DNA of 40,613 bases from Clostridia bacterium (lineage in GTDB: Bacteria > Bacillota > Clostridia > Peptostreptococcales > Acidaminobacteraceae): assembly GCA_016937975.1 (NCBI GenBank), contig JAFGVN010000151.1, positions 1 to 40,613 of the forward strand. Direction: 5' to 3'. Below, in pieces: positions 20,170-28,587 of this stretch. The position numbers were made by a program, and so were the translations under genes. The notes beneath the pieces are model-generated. The model was not told where the DNA came from and searched no databases. It saw only the letters and a program-made list of their open reading frames with translations. Numbering within the stretch: the stretch's first letter is position 1; each line of letters opens with the position of its first letter.

Positions 20170-20195
20170 AAAAGAGATGTTTAAACATCTCTTTT
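20170..20195. terminator. Bidirectional terminator between kinase and murA
   Basis: AAAGAGATGTTTAAACATCTCTTT is a perfect palindrome with T runs on both strands, between two converging genes only 30 bases apart. Confidence 0.9.
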
Positions 20196-20197
20196 TA

Positions 20198-21481
20198 CTA
20201 TTTCAGAGTAATCTCAGCACCCATGCTTCTTAATTTATCTAAATATTTACTATGTCCTCGTGACAAATGCTCCACACCAAAAATAGTGACTTCATCATCA
20301 ATTGAAAGTGCCGTATTAATCAAAGAGACAGCTGATCTTATATCACGACCTGTAACAATACCACCATGTAAAGGTTTTTGACCATTTACATAAATTGCAT
20401 TATCCACTTTATCAATTTCAGCTCCCAAATGAATCTTCATTTCATTGGCATGATCAAATCGATGGGGATGGACCGTATCTGTAATTTTAGAAATACCCAT
20501 ATGTTTAAAAGCTAAAGGAGTGATAATCGGCTGAATGTCTGTTGCCAATCCCGGAAATGGTCTTGTTATCGCTTGAAATCCATCTTTAATACTACTCTCT
20601 AAAACTATAATCTTATCTTCTTCAACTTCAATAGTTGCACCTACCTGTCTTAGAATATCAATTAAGGGTTCGTTATGTTCTGGTATAGTTTTTTCAACGG
20701 TTCCGGTACCACCACTCATCACAATCGCCATTAGAAGGGCACCTGCCTCCAAACGATCTGGCATCACTTCATGATAAGTGGTATGTAGCTTCTCAACACC
20801 TTCTATGGTGATTTTATCCGTTCCAACACCTCTAATGTTTGCACCCATCTTTACCAATAGGTTTGTCAAATCCACAATTTCTGGTTCCTTCGCAACATTA
20901 TGAAGAACAGTTTTTCCTTTAGCATGTACACCAAGTAGAATGCCATTAACTGTTGCCAAAACACTTGGAAATCTTAGATAAATGGTCTGTCCTTCAAGGG
21001 GTAATTTTTTTGCTTTAGCATGAATCATCTGTCCCTTTATTTCAACATCTATTCCAAAAGCATTCATAATATCCACATGAATATCTATTGGTCTAGGACC
21101 AATTTTATCACCACCAGGCATAGGCAAAATAACTTCACCTTTTTTAGGGATAACAGACCCTAAAAACGCTAAGGAGGCTCTTATTTTGGATCCATAAGTT
21201 TTGGAAAATTCAAAGGCTTTTAAACTACCTGAAACGACAACTTCGTCATCATGATGCTTAACATGTATGCCAACTTCTCTTAACATTTCAACTTCATCTT
21301 CTACATCTGTTATGCCAGGTACATTGGTTAAGGTTACAAAACAATCCTCAACCAAAGCCAATGCTGCAATTTGAATTAGAGAAGCATTCTTTGCTCCATC
21401 AGGTTTTACAACGCCGTTTAATTTTTTTCCACCACTTACCACAATACATGGTTCACTCATATTTGCTAATTGCTGTTTCAT
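20198..21481 (-). CDS. murA: UDP-GlcNAc 1-carboxyvinyltransferase with Asp in place of catalytic Cys
   Basis: 427 residues, full length for the family. Conserved elements: GAKNASL (Lys31, Asn32), PGG.KIGPRPIDIH (substrate Arg), MPDRLEAGALLMA, FPGLATDIQP (catalytic Asp) and DIRSAVSLI. In place of the usual PGGCAIG the loop reads PGGDKIG: the Cys that fosfomycin alkylates is Asp125 (codon 21107-21109). In some bacteria (for example mycobacteria) a natural Asp there gives an active, fosfomycin-insensitive enzyme. It makes the first committed precursor of peptidoglycan. The ATG overlaps the stop of the DeoR-type gene by one base. It may be a second MurA in this genome. Confidence 0.88.
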   Translation of the reverse strand: MKQQLANMSEPCIVVSGGKKLNGVVKPDGAKNASLIQIAALALVEDCFVTLTNVPGITDVEDEVEMLREVGIHVKHHDDEVVVSGSLKAFEFSKTYGSKIRASLAFLGSVIPKKGEVILPMPGGDKIGPRPIDIHVDIMNAFGIDVEIKGQMIHAKAKKLPLEGQTIYLRFPSVLATVNGILLGVHAKGKTVLHNVAKEPEIVDLTNLLVKMGANIRGVGTDKITIEGVEKLHTTYHEVMPDRLEAGALLMAIVMSGGTGTVEKTIPEHNEPLIDILRQVGATIEVEEDKIIVLESSIKDGFQAITRPFPGLATDIQPIITPLAFKHMGISKITDTVHPHRFDHANEMKIHLGAEIDKVDNAIYVNGQKPLHGGIVTGRDIRSAVSLINTALSIDDEVTIFGVEHLSRGHSKYLDKLRSMGAEITLK

Positions 21482-22263
21482 TATGATAACCTTTCTTCAA
21501 CAATGACAGTTTCAACGCCAATTTCTTCTATTTTTTTTATTTCAGATTTCTGAGTTCCCCAATCCGTAATAATTATATGTAATGCATTTGAAGGACAAGA
21601 TTTCATAATCGAGTCTCTACCGATCTTTTCATGAGGAAATAATCCAATTGTTTTCTTACTACTTTCAATTACAGCTTTTCTTAACGACACACCTTCAGAG
21701 GATTGAATAGACATTCCAAACTCAACTGAATAAGCTGCTGCTGTAACAAAAGCCACATCAAACCTTAAGCTTTTTATCATCTCTTCAGCAAAATGTCCCG
21801 TAATATGTCCCTTTGTTTTCATCATTCCACCCAACACAATGGTATTAATATGGGAGAAATGTCTTAATTCTTCTGCTATTATAATCGAATTTGTTACAAC
21901 TGTAAATTCAAAATTTTTTGGCAGATGCTGACACATAAAATAACCTACAGAAGCACCTGTAATAAACACTACATCATTTTCCGATATATATTCTACAGCC
22001 TTTTTAGCAATTGCCATATAATGCGTCTTTATTTTTTTTATATCTTTTGGTGTATACTCTTTTGGTGCTCTAAACCCTACATTGAATAATGGAATCGCTC
22101 CACCATGGGTTCTTTTTAGTTTTCCTTGTTCTTCAAGTATTCTTAAATCTCTTCTAGCAGTATCAAATCCAACATGAAACAACTCAGAGATTTCACGTGC
22201 TCGAATACTGAGGTTTTCATTTAATATACTTAATATTTTTTGATGTCTTTCTTCAATTAACAT
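21481..22263 (-). CDS. DeoR-family transcriptional regulator
   Basis: 260 residues from the ATG at 22263, which has GAGGG upstream; a longer open frame lacks an SD. The N-terminal HTH is IEERHQKILSILNENLSIRA...DTARRDLRILEEQGKLKRTHGGAI, the classic DeoR signature, followed by the sugar-phosphate-sensing domain with VFITGASVGYFMC, TVVTNSIIIAEEL and VLGGMMKTKGHITG. Such proteins usually repress sugar or nucleoside genes and respond to a phosphorylated sugar. Here the only linked gene is murA, one base of overlap, which suggests control of murA or simple co-transcription. Confidence 0.93.
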   Translation of the reverse strand: MLIEERHQKILSILNENLSIRAREISELFHVGFDTARRDLRILEEQGKLKRTHGGAIPLFNVGFRAPKEYTPKDIKKIKTHYMAIAKKAVEYISENDVVFITGASVGYFMCQHLPKNFEFTVVTNSIIIAEELRHFSHINTIVLGGMMKTKGHITGHFAEEMIKSLRFDVAFVTAAAYSVEFGMSIQSSEGVSLRKAVIESSKKTIGLFPHEKIGRDSIMKSCPSNALHIIITDWGTQKSEIKKIEEIGVETVIVEERLS

Positions 22264-22300
22264 AGTGCCCTCATTCACGTTTTTAACACTTCCTTCACAT

Positions 22301-22330
22301 ATTATCACAGAACAAACATCATCACAACAA
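22301..22330 (-). promoter_or_regulatory. Possible promoter for deoR-murA
   Basis: On the minus strand TTGTTG (22330-22325), 18 bases, GATAAT (22306-22301), about 38 bases before the regulator ATG. Confidence 0.45.
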
Positions 22331-22387
22331 TTTTATACACTGTTTTCCCACAATTAGTAAATAATAGCAATTCAATATCTTATAAAA

Positions 22388-22414
22388 AAAAGATTGAACA
22401 AAATTCAATCTTTT
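22388..22414 (-). terminator. Terminator of the DUF4097 cluster
   Basis: AAAAGATTGAA / TTCAATCTTTT, an 11-bp perfect stem, then TTTT on the minus strand, six bases after the lipoprotein stop. Confidence 0.85.
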
Positions 22415-22419
22415 CATTA

Positions 22420-23406
22420 CTAATCAATAGTCAAATTACCTGATGTCGTTTCTATATTCAATTCAACATCTCCATCATTATACTTTCCGTTAACTTCATA
22501 ATCACTGTTTTTCCCATTAACAACTAAATCATATTTCGTTTCAAAATCACCAGATACTGTCAAATATTTTAATGTTGCATTAAGTTTTTCTAAAATGCGA
22601 ATGTCAATATCACCAGAAACGGAATCCATTTCACTTTTTCCAAGTGTATCGCAAGTAATTCTAATGTCCCCTGAGGTACTGTAAAATTCTCCGATTTCAT
22701 AAGATTTAACATTCATGTACAGATCACCTGAAACTGTATTCCACCGTACATCATGTGCTACATCACCTTTAAAATCACATTCTCCAGAAGTCGTAGTAGC
22801 CGTAAAGTTTTTTACATTCACTTGATTTAATTTAAAATCACCGGATACGGTTTTAACGTCCAAATTATCCATTTGACTATTATCCACCCAAACATCTCCT
22901 GAAGTTGTGCTAATCATTAAATGGTCATAATCGATTTGCTCTGAAGATACATCTCCTGAAACTGTCTTGATATCAAAATCTGAAAGATAATGCTCAGGCA
23001 CATAAATGTACATAACACCGTAGGCTTTGCCAGTAAAATTATTCCAATCCACTTTAAATTTAAAAGTTTTTCCGTTATCTATATTAAAGTCGATTGGATC
23101 TTCTTTTCCATCATATAATACAGTGTAAATTACTTTGATTTCACTTTCATCATAAGGAATTATCTCAATATCTTCAAATACAGTTTCCAATATAACTGAA
23201 CTTGGTATAACTTTGCTAATTTCCTCTTTTTCTACAACCTCATAACCATTATTTTTTGCTTCTTCTTTAATCTTTAAAAAGCCTTCATAGCTGTTATACA
23301 TGTAATCAGAATCCACTCCAGTGAAACCAAAGTTAATACTCGTATCACAACTTGTCAAAATAAATAATGACAATATTAAAAGGCTAATCAATCCTATTTT
23401 TCTCAT
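22420..23406 (-). CDS. DUF4097-like lipoprotein with VSGD repeats
   Basis: 328 residues. A lipoprotein signal (RKIGLISLLILSLFILTSC, lipid Cys near 20) is followed by about 130 residues without a known motif and then a repeat region. Nine short units with the core T-x-SG-D/E/N occur (KTVSGDVSS, STTSGDVWV, KTVSGDFKL, TTTSGECDF, NTVSGDLYM, YSTSGDIRI and so on), most about 20 residues apart. This is the DUF4097-type right-handed beta-helix. The protein would sit on the outer face of the membrane. A paralogous cytosolic or membrane-associated protein with the same units is encoded at 24508. Function unknown; related genes are linked to envelope stress. Confidence 0.85.
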   Translation of the reverse strand: MRKIGLISLLILSLFILTSCDTSINFGFTGVDSDYMYNSYEGFLKIKEEAKNNGYEVVEKEEISKVIPSSVILETVFEDIEIIPYDESEIKVIYTVLYDGKEDPIDFNIDNGKTFKFKVDWNNFTGKAYGVMYIYVPEHYLSDFDIKTVSGDVSSEQIDYDHLMISTTSGDVWVDNSQMDNLDVKTVSGDFKLNQVNVKNFTATTTSGECDFKGDVAHDVRWNTVSGDLYMNVKSYEIGEFYSTSGDIRITCDTLGKSEMDSVSGDIDIRILEKLNATLKYLTVSGDFETKYDLVVNGKNSDYEVNGKYNDGDVELNIETTSGNLTID

Positions 23407-23500
23407 AAACCCTCCTCATTTCTGAGTATAGGTTATCACAGGATTGAAAGCCTCTCAAGATTTTAGTCTAGATTCTAATAATCTTTTAATGTAATACTAT

Positions 23501-23536
23501 TGAACTTCCCACGACTAAAGTCACAGGTGTTCTCTT
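23501..23536 (+). repeat. 36-bp dispersed repeat, copy 2 (IS605-end-like)
   Basis: TGAACTTCCCACGACTAAAG and 16 more bases match copy 1 at 6731-6766 in the same orientation. It includes GACTAAAGTC, the typical hairpin top of IS200/IS605 right ends. It lies immediately after the stop of the lipoprotein gene at 23540. Confidence 0.55.
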
Positions 23537-23539
23537 ATA

Positions 23540-24445
23540 CTAATAAAAAATTTGAATTAAAGAATCAAAATTTTCTGGTTCACCTAAATCGCCAGTATTT
23601 TTTGTGATTACAACAGTAAAGTTATATCCATCAAGATTTCCGTAAATCATTTGTGCATTATCTAATGCCATCGTAGAGTAATCTTCCATTTTACTCATAA
23701 TAGATTCAAAATAAGCAACAGAATCCTCATATAACACTTCAGATACATAAGCAATAGCCTGTTGACCATTCACTTCCATAGCAGCTCTTACTTCAAATGA
23801 TTCTTCTTCTGATATTGGTAATAGTTTTGAAGGGTATGCTTCAGGAAAACCTTCATATATTTCTGTTACCATTTGAGAAACACCCATATCTTCTTCATTT
23901 GTCGTGTCTTCAGTAGTTCCTGAAGGATCATTAAAGTTCATGCTATCCATGCTTTTCATAAGAATTAAACTGTAAGAAAAACGATAACCTAATTCTTCTA
24001 GAGATTCTGATATACTCACGGTATAAGAATATCCCATATAAGTACCTGTATCCAAAAAGTTTTCTTCTGAATCGCTGGTCATAGTCTTCACTGACGCCTT
24101 GAGATGTTCCTTGTAGAAATTTTTAATCTCCTCATAAGAATCATTGGTCATCGCCATGACCACAAAGGATCCGTCTGCATTCTCAGAAGCCCCCATGACG
24201 AAAGAACCCGGATAAACGGGCAATACATCAACAGGATAATTCTCAGGTAGATCAACGCTATCTTTATTGCTTACAGATGTTGTTGTATCACCAGTCGTTA
24301 CAGTGGTCGTTTTACCATTGTCAGATACATTGATATTGACATTCATATCAGCATTGTTCTTCACCGTGTTTACAGTATTCTCATTTTTGTCGCCACATCC
24401 AACCAAAAAAACAAGGGAAACCAATAAAATCAAAATTTTTTTCAT
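23540..24445 (-). CDS. Lipoprotein of unknown function
   Basis: 301 residues. It begins MKKILILLVSLVFLVGCGDK, a lipoprotein signal with lipid Cys17. An Asn/Thr-rich linker follows (about 22-60), then two similar alpha/beta halves: VLPVYPGSFVMGASENADGS about 78-97 and LLPISEEESFEVRAAMEVNG about 210-229, each followed by a segment resembling YEEIKNFYKEHL / EDSVAYFESIMSK. The two halves look like an internal duplication. No family recognised. It lies between the two DUF4097 genes in the same direction and is probably part of the same unit. Confidence 0.8.
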   Translation of the reverse strand: MKKILILLVSLVFLVGCGDKNENTVNTVKNNADMNVNINVSDNGKTTTVTTGDTTTSVSNKDSVDLPENYPVDVLPVYPGSFVMGASENADGSFVVMAMTNDSYEEIKNFYKEHLKASVKTMTSDSEENFLDTGTYMGYSYTVSISESLEELGYRFSYSLILMKSMDSMNFNDPSGTTEDTTNEEDMGVSQMVTEIYEGFPEAYPSKLLPISEEESFEVRAAMEVNGQQAIAYVSEVLYEDSVAYFESIMSKMEDYSTMALDNAQMIYGNLDGYNFTVVITKNTGDLGEPENFDSLIQIFY

Positions 24446-24487
24446 ACTGCCTCCTCATCTAGCAAATATCTCTTTACTAAATTATAA

Positions 24488-24508
24488 GACAGTGGCAGTG
24501 CCACTGTC
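24488..24508 (-). terminator. Hairpin overlapping the stop of the DUF4097 gene
   Basis: GACAGTGGCAGTGCCACTGTC is perfectly self-complementary around one central base and overlaps the TAG stop. The minus-strand bases that follow (TTATAATTTAG) are a poor T tract, so it may only reduce read-through into the lipoprotein genes. Confidence 0.55.
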
Positions 24509-25896
24509 TAGTATTTACCGATATTTAAATCTCCAGAAGTTGTTGTCGCTGTTATACTATGAGCATCACTACCTACTTGGCCTCTTAAGCGACCTCTCTT
24601 CTTAGCACCAACAAAGGTAATAGGAAATTCACAATTCAAATCTCCAGATAAGGTTTTCGCAATGACTTCAAACTCTGCATTCTTTGGAAGTTTAATTTCA
24701 GCATCACCTGATACACTCTTCATTGAGAAATCACCATCTAAAACTTCGTAGGTTAATTTTATATCACCTGATACTGTTGAGAACATCATATTTCCTCTAA
24801 ATAAATCAATATTGCAATCACCTGAAGTTGTTTTAACCAATGAATTCACAGAATATATAATATCTGCTGACATATCACCTGAAACAGAACTAAATTTAAA
24901 GAAATCACTGTCCAAATAGTTTAAATCCAAATCACCCGATACAGTATTGATACTTATGCTTTCTTTATACTTATGAGGCAATCTGATTAATAATTTTTTT
25001 GCAGATGAACCAAAATTAAAGATATTTTGTTTTACCTTTTGCTTCTCGCTTATTCTCAATTTTTTTGAATCTTCTTCAACAACCACTTGGAATAAATCTT
25101 CATCTTTAGGATTATATTTAATATAATTTACCAATAAATCTTCACGATCTTCCGTTACAATGGTTACATCTGTCGATACAACTTGAATTGAAATATCTGT
25201 CTTTCCATCAATATTCAAAGAGAATTCTTGTGCAAGATTATAATTCTTTACAGCTTTGTCTTCATCCATGATAAAATCTTTTTCACTGAATTCTTTTGTG
25301 ATATTCTCCAAGTTATCAAGATTGAGATTGTTCATAACGTCAGAAACAATATCTTTTGTAATCTGAGCTGTTTCTTTGCCTAAGCGAGACATTTCTTTGC
25401 CAAACTGCCTTGCCTCTTTGTTTAAAGATTTCATTTCAAAATCAAATGAATTCTTCCAATTGTTCATATCGTTCTTGAATTTATTTTTTGAGAAGTTAAT
25501 TTTCAATTCATCTCCATCAAAATCAAATTCCTTCATGAATTTTTCTTTCAAAATATTTGCTTTCTCTTTGATTTGTTCTACTTTTTCTTTTAACTGCTCT
25601 TCAAGCTCTTCTTCAATATGAAGATCTTCAGTTGCTTCTTCAAAAGTTTCATCTAATTCATCCATTAAATCTTCTACTTCTTCTTCGATTTCTTCAACCA
25701 AATCTTCAAGTTCTTCTACTGCTTCTTCTACGGCCTCTTCAAGTTCCTCTTCATTTAAAGGCATTTCTTCTTCTACCTTTACAGATTCAGGAACATTATT
25801 TTGATCGTCAACAGCATTTAAAAGTTTTAACCCTTCTTCTGCAGTGATTATTTTCTTTTCAATCATCTCCAGAATTTTCATTTTCTCATTTGACAT
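24508..25896 (-). CDS. DUF4097 family protein with acidic coiled coil
   Basis: 462 residues, no signal peptide. The N terminus (KMKILEMIEKKIITAEEGLKLL) is a short helical hairpin also seen at the end of the neighbouring DUF2089 protein. A very acidic Glu-rich stretch (about 40-90) and a predicted coiled coil (to about 200) follow, then a DUF4097 beta-helix with seven VSGD/TSGD units (about 315-455). AGGAGG precedes the ATG, nine bases after the DUF2089 stop. In other Firmicutes such genes pair with a small regulator upstream; that fits here. The biochemical role is unknown. Confidence 0.85.
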   Translation of the reverse strand: MSNEKMKILEMIEKKIITAEEGLKLLNAVDDQNNVPESVKVEEEMPLNEEELEEAVEEAVEELEDLVEEIEEEVEDLMDELDETFEEATEDLHIEEELEEQLKEKVEQIKEKANILKEKFMKEFDFDGDELKINFSKNKFKNDMNNWKNSFDFEMKSLNKEARQFGKEMSRLGKETAQITKDIVSDVMNNLNLDNLENITKEFSEKDFIMDEDKAVKNYNLAQEFSLNIDGKTDISIQVVSTDVTIVTEDREDLLVNYIKYNPKDEDLFQVVVEEDSKKLRISEKQKVKQNIFNFGSSAKKLLIRLPHKYKESISINTVSGDLDLNYLDSDFFKFSSVSGDMSADIIYSVNSLVKTTSGDCNIDLFRGNMMFSTVSGDIKLTYEVLDGDFSMKSVSGDAEIKLPKNAEFEVIAKTLSGDLNCEFPITFVGAKKRGRLRGQVGSDAHSITATTTSGDLNIGKY

Positions 25897-25905
25897 GTTA
25901 ACCTC

Positions 25906-26274
25906 CTACAATGCTTTAATTAATTTCATCGCTTCCTCTGAAGAAATTTCACCATTGCTCAATTTCTCCAGTATTTTTTCTTTATTTAAAACCTCATCCT
26001 CAGAAGAATCACCATATCCCAAAGCTTGTATTACAGCTTCCAAGTTCTTCTTTACTGTTGGATAAGAAATACCCAGGTCTTTTTCAATTTCCTTTATATT
26101 CCCACGATTCTTTACAAAAATCTCAATAAAGTATTTTTCCTCTTTTGATAAATAGTTAAACTTATCTAATTTAAAATGTCCCTTAATTTCAGTTTGACAA
26201 TCATTACACTTCAATGTAATCACTTCAAGATTTGATGCACACACCGGACATGTTCCCAATACATTTCTTTTCAT
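25906..26274 (-). CDS. DUF2089 family zinc-ribbon/HTH regulator
   Basis: 122 residues. The N-terminal CPVCASNLEVITLKCNDCQT is a four-Cys zinc ribbon (CxxC...CxxC), the middle (YFIEIFVKNRGNIKEIEKDL and GISYPTVKKNL) is a helix-turn-helix as in DUF2089, and the tail ILEKLSNGEISSEEAMKLI repeats the helical hairpin found at the start of the next gene product. It probably controls the DUF4097 gene. AGGAGG precedes the ATG and a good promoter lies upstream, so it leads the transcript. Confidence 0.9.
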   Translation of the reverse strand: MKRNVLGTCPVCASNLEVITLKCNDCQTEIKGHFKLDKFNYLSKEEKYFIEIFVKNRGNIKEIEKDLGISYPTVKKNLEAVIQALGYGDSSEDEVLNKEKILEKLSNGEISSEEAMKLIKAL

Positions 26275-26305
26275 AAAAACCTCCTGAGTTATCTTTTATA
26301 GTCTA

Positions 26306-26334
26306 AGAATACGCCTAATTAATATATAAGTCAA
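26306..26334 (-). promoter_or_regulatory. Promoter of the DUF2089-DUF4097 operon
   Basis: On the minus strand TTGACT (26334-26329), 17 bases, TATTCT (26311-26306), 31 bases before the ATG. Confidence 0.65.
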
Positions 26335-26473
26335 TAGAAAGTTAATTATTTTAATTTTACACTTAATTTTTATTAATCTTATTTTAATATTAGGGTATTT
26401 TCAAGAAAAATAAATTAATTAAGCATAAATTTATTTTTTAACAGCTCTTCTTTTATTATCTATCAAAAAAAAT

Positions 26474-26502
26474 AAAAGAAGCCATATGATATGACTTCTT
26501 TT
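26474..26502 (-). terminator. Terminator of the BMP-type ABC operon
   Basis: A 13-bp stem with one G-T pair, AAAAGAAG...CTTCTTTT at its base and a three-base loop, followed on the minus strand by ATTTTTTTT. It lies 10 bases after the second permease stop. Confidence 0.9.
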
Positions 26503-26512
26503 TGAATGAAAT

Positions 26513-27484
26513 TTATCTTTTACCTGAATCAAATGTTTCACCAAGGGCTTTTGGTCCAACCGTATTTTTACTGAAAATAACTAAAGCAACTAAAGTTAAG
26601 AAATAAGGTAAAGCTTTGTATAATTCTTGAGGTAAACCTAAAGATTTTAAACCATCGTTAACACGTGCCATTGTTGACATTGTTCTCATAAAACCGAAGA
26701 AGAACGAAGCTCCAACAACTTTCCATGGTTTCCATTGTCCAAAGATCAATGTAGCTAACGCTAAGAAACCAAGACCATTAACTGCGCCGGTGAACTCACC
26801 GTTGTATGTTAAAACTAGGATACCACCACCAAGTCCAGCGAAACAACCTGATAAGAATACACCAATATAACGCATTCTAATAACATTGATACCCATTGAT
26901 TCTGCAGCTTGAGGATATTCACCACAAGCACGTAATCTTAAACCAAAAGGTTTTTTCATTAATACAAACCAAACAACAAATACAATGGCTAAGACCATGT
27001 AAGTGGTGAAATAGGTTTTAGTAAAGAATAATTCACCGATAAATGGAATTTTACTTAAACCTGGTACATCAACTCTCGCTACACCCGTAACAACTGCAAG
27101 TCTTTCTGAGCCTGTAATTAATTCAGACAAGAATAAAGCTAAAGCTGCTGCCAACATGTTGATTGCTGTACCAGAGATAATCTGATTGGCATTTAAGGAA
27201 ATACTTGCATAAGCATGTAATAGTGAGAATAGACCACCAGCAACTACGGAAGCCAATAAACCCGCAAGAATCATCCAAATTGTCACAGGATCACCTGGTT
27301 GTGCGTTTTTAGTGATTGCCCATAAAGTAATGGCACCAGCAAAAGATCCGATAATCATCAAACCTTCCAAACCGATGTTAACAACACCAGAACGTTCCGA
27401 TAGTAAACCACCAATGGCTGTAATTAAAATAGGTGCTGTAAATGCCAATGCATAAGGGAATATTTCATATAAGAATTGTAACAT
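26513..27484 (-). CDS. Nucleoside-type ABC transporter permease 2
   Basis: 323 residues with about eight to nine membrane helices, family BPD_transp_2 (YufQ/NupC-like). Typical features are the GGLLSERSGVVNIGLEGLM start and LRACGEYPQAAESMGINV, the loop that contacts the ATPase. It forms the membrane channel with the permease encoded upstream. The ATG overlaps the TAA of that gene (TAATG) with GGAGGTG before it. Systems with a BMP lipoprotein usually import purine nucleosides; this is family knowledge, not seen directly. Confidence 0.93.
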   Translation of the reverse strand: MLQFLYEIFPYALAFTAPILITAIGGLLSERSGVVNIGLEGLMIIGSFAGAITLWAITKNAQPGDPVTIWMILAGLLASVVAGGLFSLLHAYASISLNANQIISGTAINMLAAALALFLSELITGSERLAVVTGVARVDVPGLSKIPFIGELFFTKTYFTTYMVLAIVFVVWFVLMKKPFGLRLRACGEYPQAAESMGINVIRMRYIGVFLSGCFAGLGGGILVLTYNGEFTGAVNGLGFLALATLIFGQWKPWKVVGASFFFGFMRTMSTMARVNDGLKSLGLPQELYKALPYFLTLVALVIFSKNTVGPKALGETFDSGKR

Positions 27485-28587
27485 TACTTAGCACCTCCTT
27501 TTTTCTTACCCGTTGCAAGTTTTTTAATAAAGTTCTTAAATAATAATGCTGTTGCAGAGAAATAAATAATTACTGCAATCATCATTGGTACCAATTGGTT
27601 AGGCACATTATTGACTAAGTTTGCTTTTACTGCACCACTACCAACATTGAAGAATGCCAATAATAAAGATGCCAAAATAATACCAATTGCAGAGTTCAAA
27701 CCAAGAAGTGCAATTACAATACCATCAAAACCATATGATGGTAATTGGCCGATTGCAATATGGTCAGTATTTCCTAAATAGAAAGTAACACCGGCTAAAC
27801 CTGCCATACCACCTGAAATCATCAATGCTTGAAGAATTCTAGTGTTGACTTTAATCCCAGCATACTCAGAAGCATCTTTGTTGTGACCAACTGCTTTTAA
27901 TTCATAACCGAATGTTGTCTTATTTAAGACAAAAGCATAAATCGCAGCAATCGCTAAAGAAATAAAGATACCAATATTTAAATTCGCACGATCAAACATG
28001 TTATATAACCATTCAATACGTAATGTCGCTGAAGGTAATACTTTAGCACTTTCAGTATCAAAATGAGGGGATTGAATAATATTTCTAATGAAATATGCAA
28101 CAACTTCCAATGCAATGTAGTTCATCATAATCGTTGTAACAACTTCATTAACTTTATATTTTGCTTTTAAGATTGCTGGGATAAACGCCCACAAAGCACC
28201 TGCAAGACCCGCAGCAATAATTACTAAAGGTACTTGAATCGCTCTTGCCATTTCAAACTGTGTACCAATTACAGTAGCAGCCAAACCACCAATTAACATT
28301 TGTCCAGAAACCCCAATATTAAAGATTCCCGTTCTGAATGAGAAGCCAACTGCTAAACCTGCTAAAATAAGTGGTGTTGCTTCTAAAAGCAGTTTACCGA
28401 TTTTTTGCAAATTGTCTATTTGACCATCTTTTAAACCGATACCACCTTGAAGTAGATACTTAAATCCATCGATTGGGCTATTTTTTGTGAATAATATTAA
28501 GAATACACCAACAATTAAACCAAATAGCACAGCAACAAATGGAGCAATTCGATCTACAGTTTTTTCATTTTTTAACCATTCTCTCAC
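27484..28587 (-). CDS. Nucleoside-type ABC transporter permease 1
   Basis: 367 residues with about nine membrane helices, YufP-like. FRTGIFNIGVSGQMLIGG and LKAVGHNKDASEYAGIKV are family signatures. It starts at GTG, whose first base is the last of the ATPase TAG stop; no ATG is near. It ends in Lys-rich LATGKKKGGAK. Translation is coupled with both neighbours. Confidence 0.93.
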   Translation of the reverse strand: MREWLKNEKTVDRIAPFVAVLFGLIVGVFLILFTKNSPIDGFKYLLQGGIGLKDGQIDNLQKIGKLLLEATPLILAGLAVGFSFRTGIFNIGVSGQMLIGGLAATVIGTQFEMARAIQVPLVIIAAGLAGALWAFIPAILKAKYKVNEVVTTIMMNYIALEVVAYFIRNIIQSPHFDTESAKVLPSATLRIEWLYNMFDRANLNIGIFISLAIAAIYAFVLNKTTFGYELKAVGHNKDASEYAGIKVNTRILQALMISGGMAGLAGVTFYLGNTDHIAIGQLPSYGFDGIVIALLGLNSAIGIILASLLLAFFNVGSGAVKANLVNNVPNQLVPMMIAVIIYFSATALLFKNFIKKLATGKKKGGAK

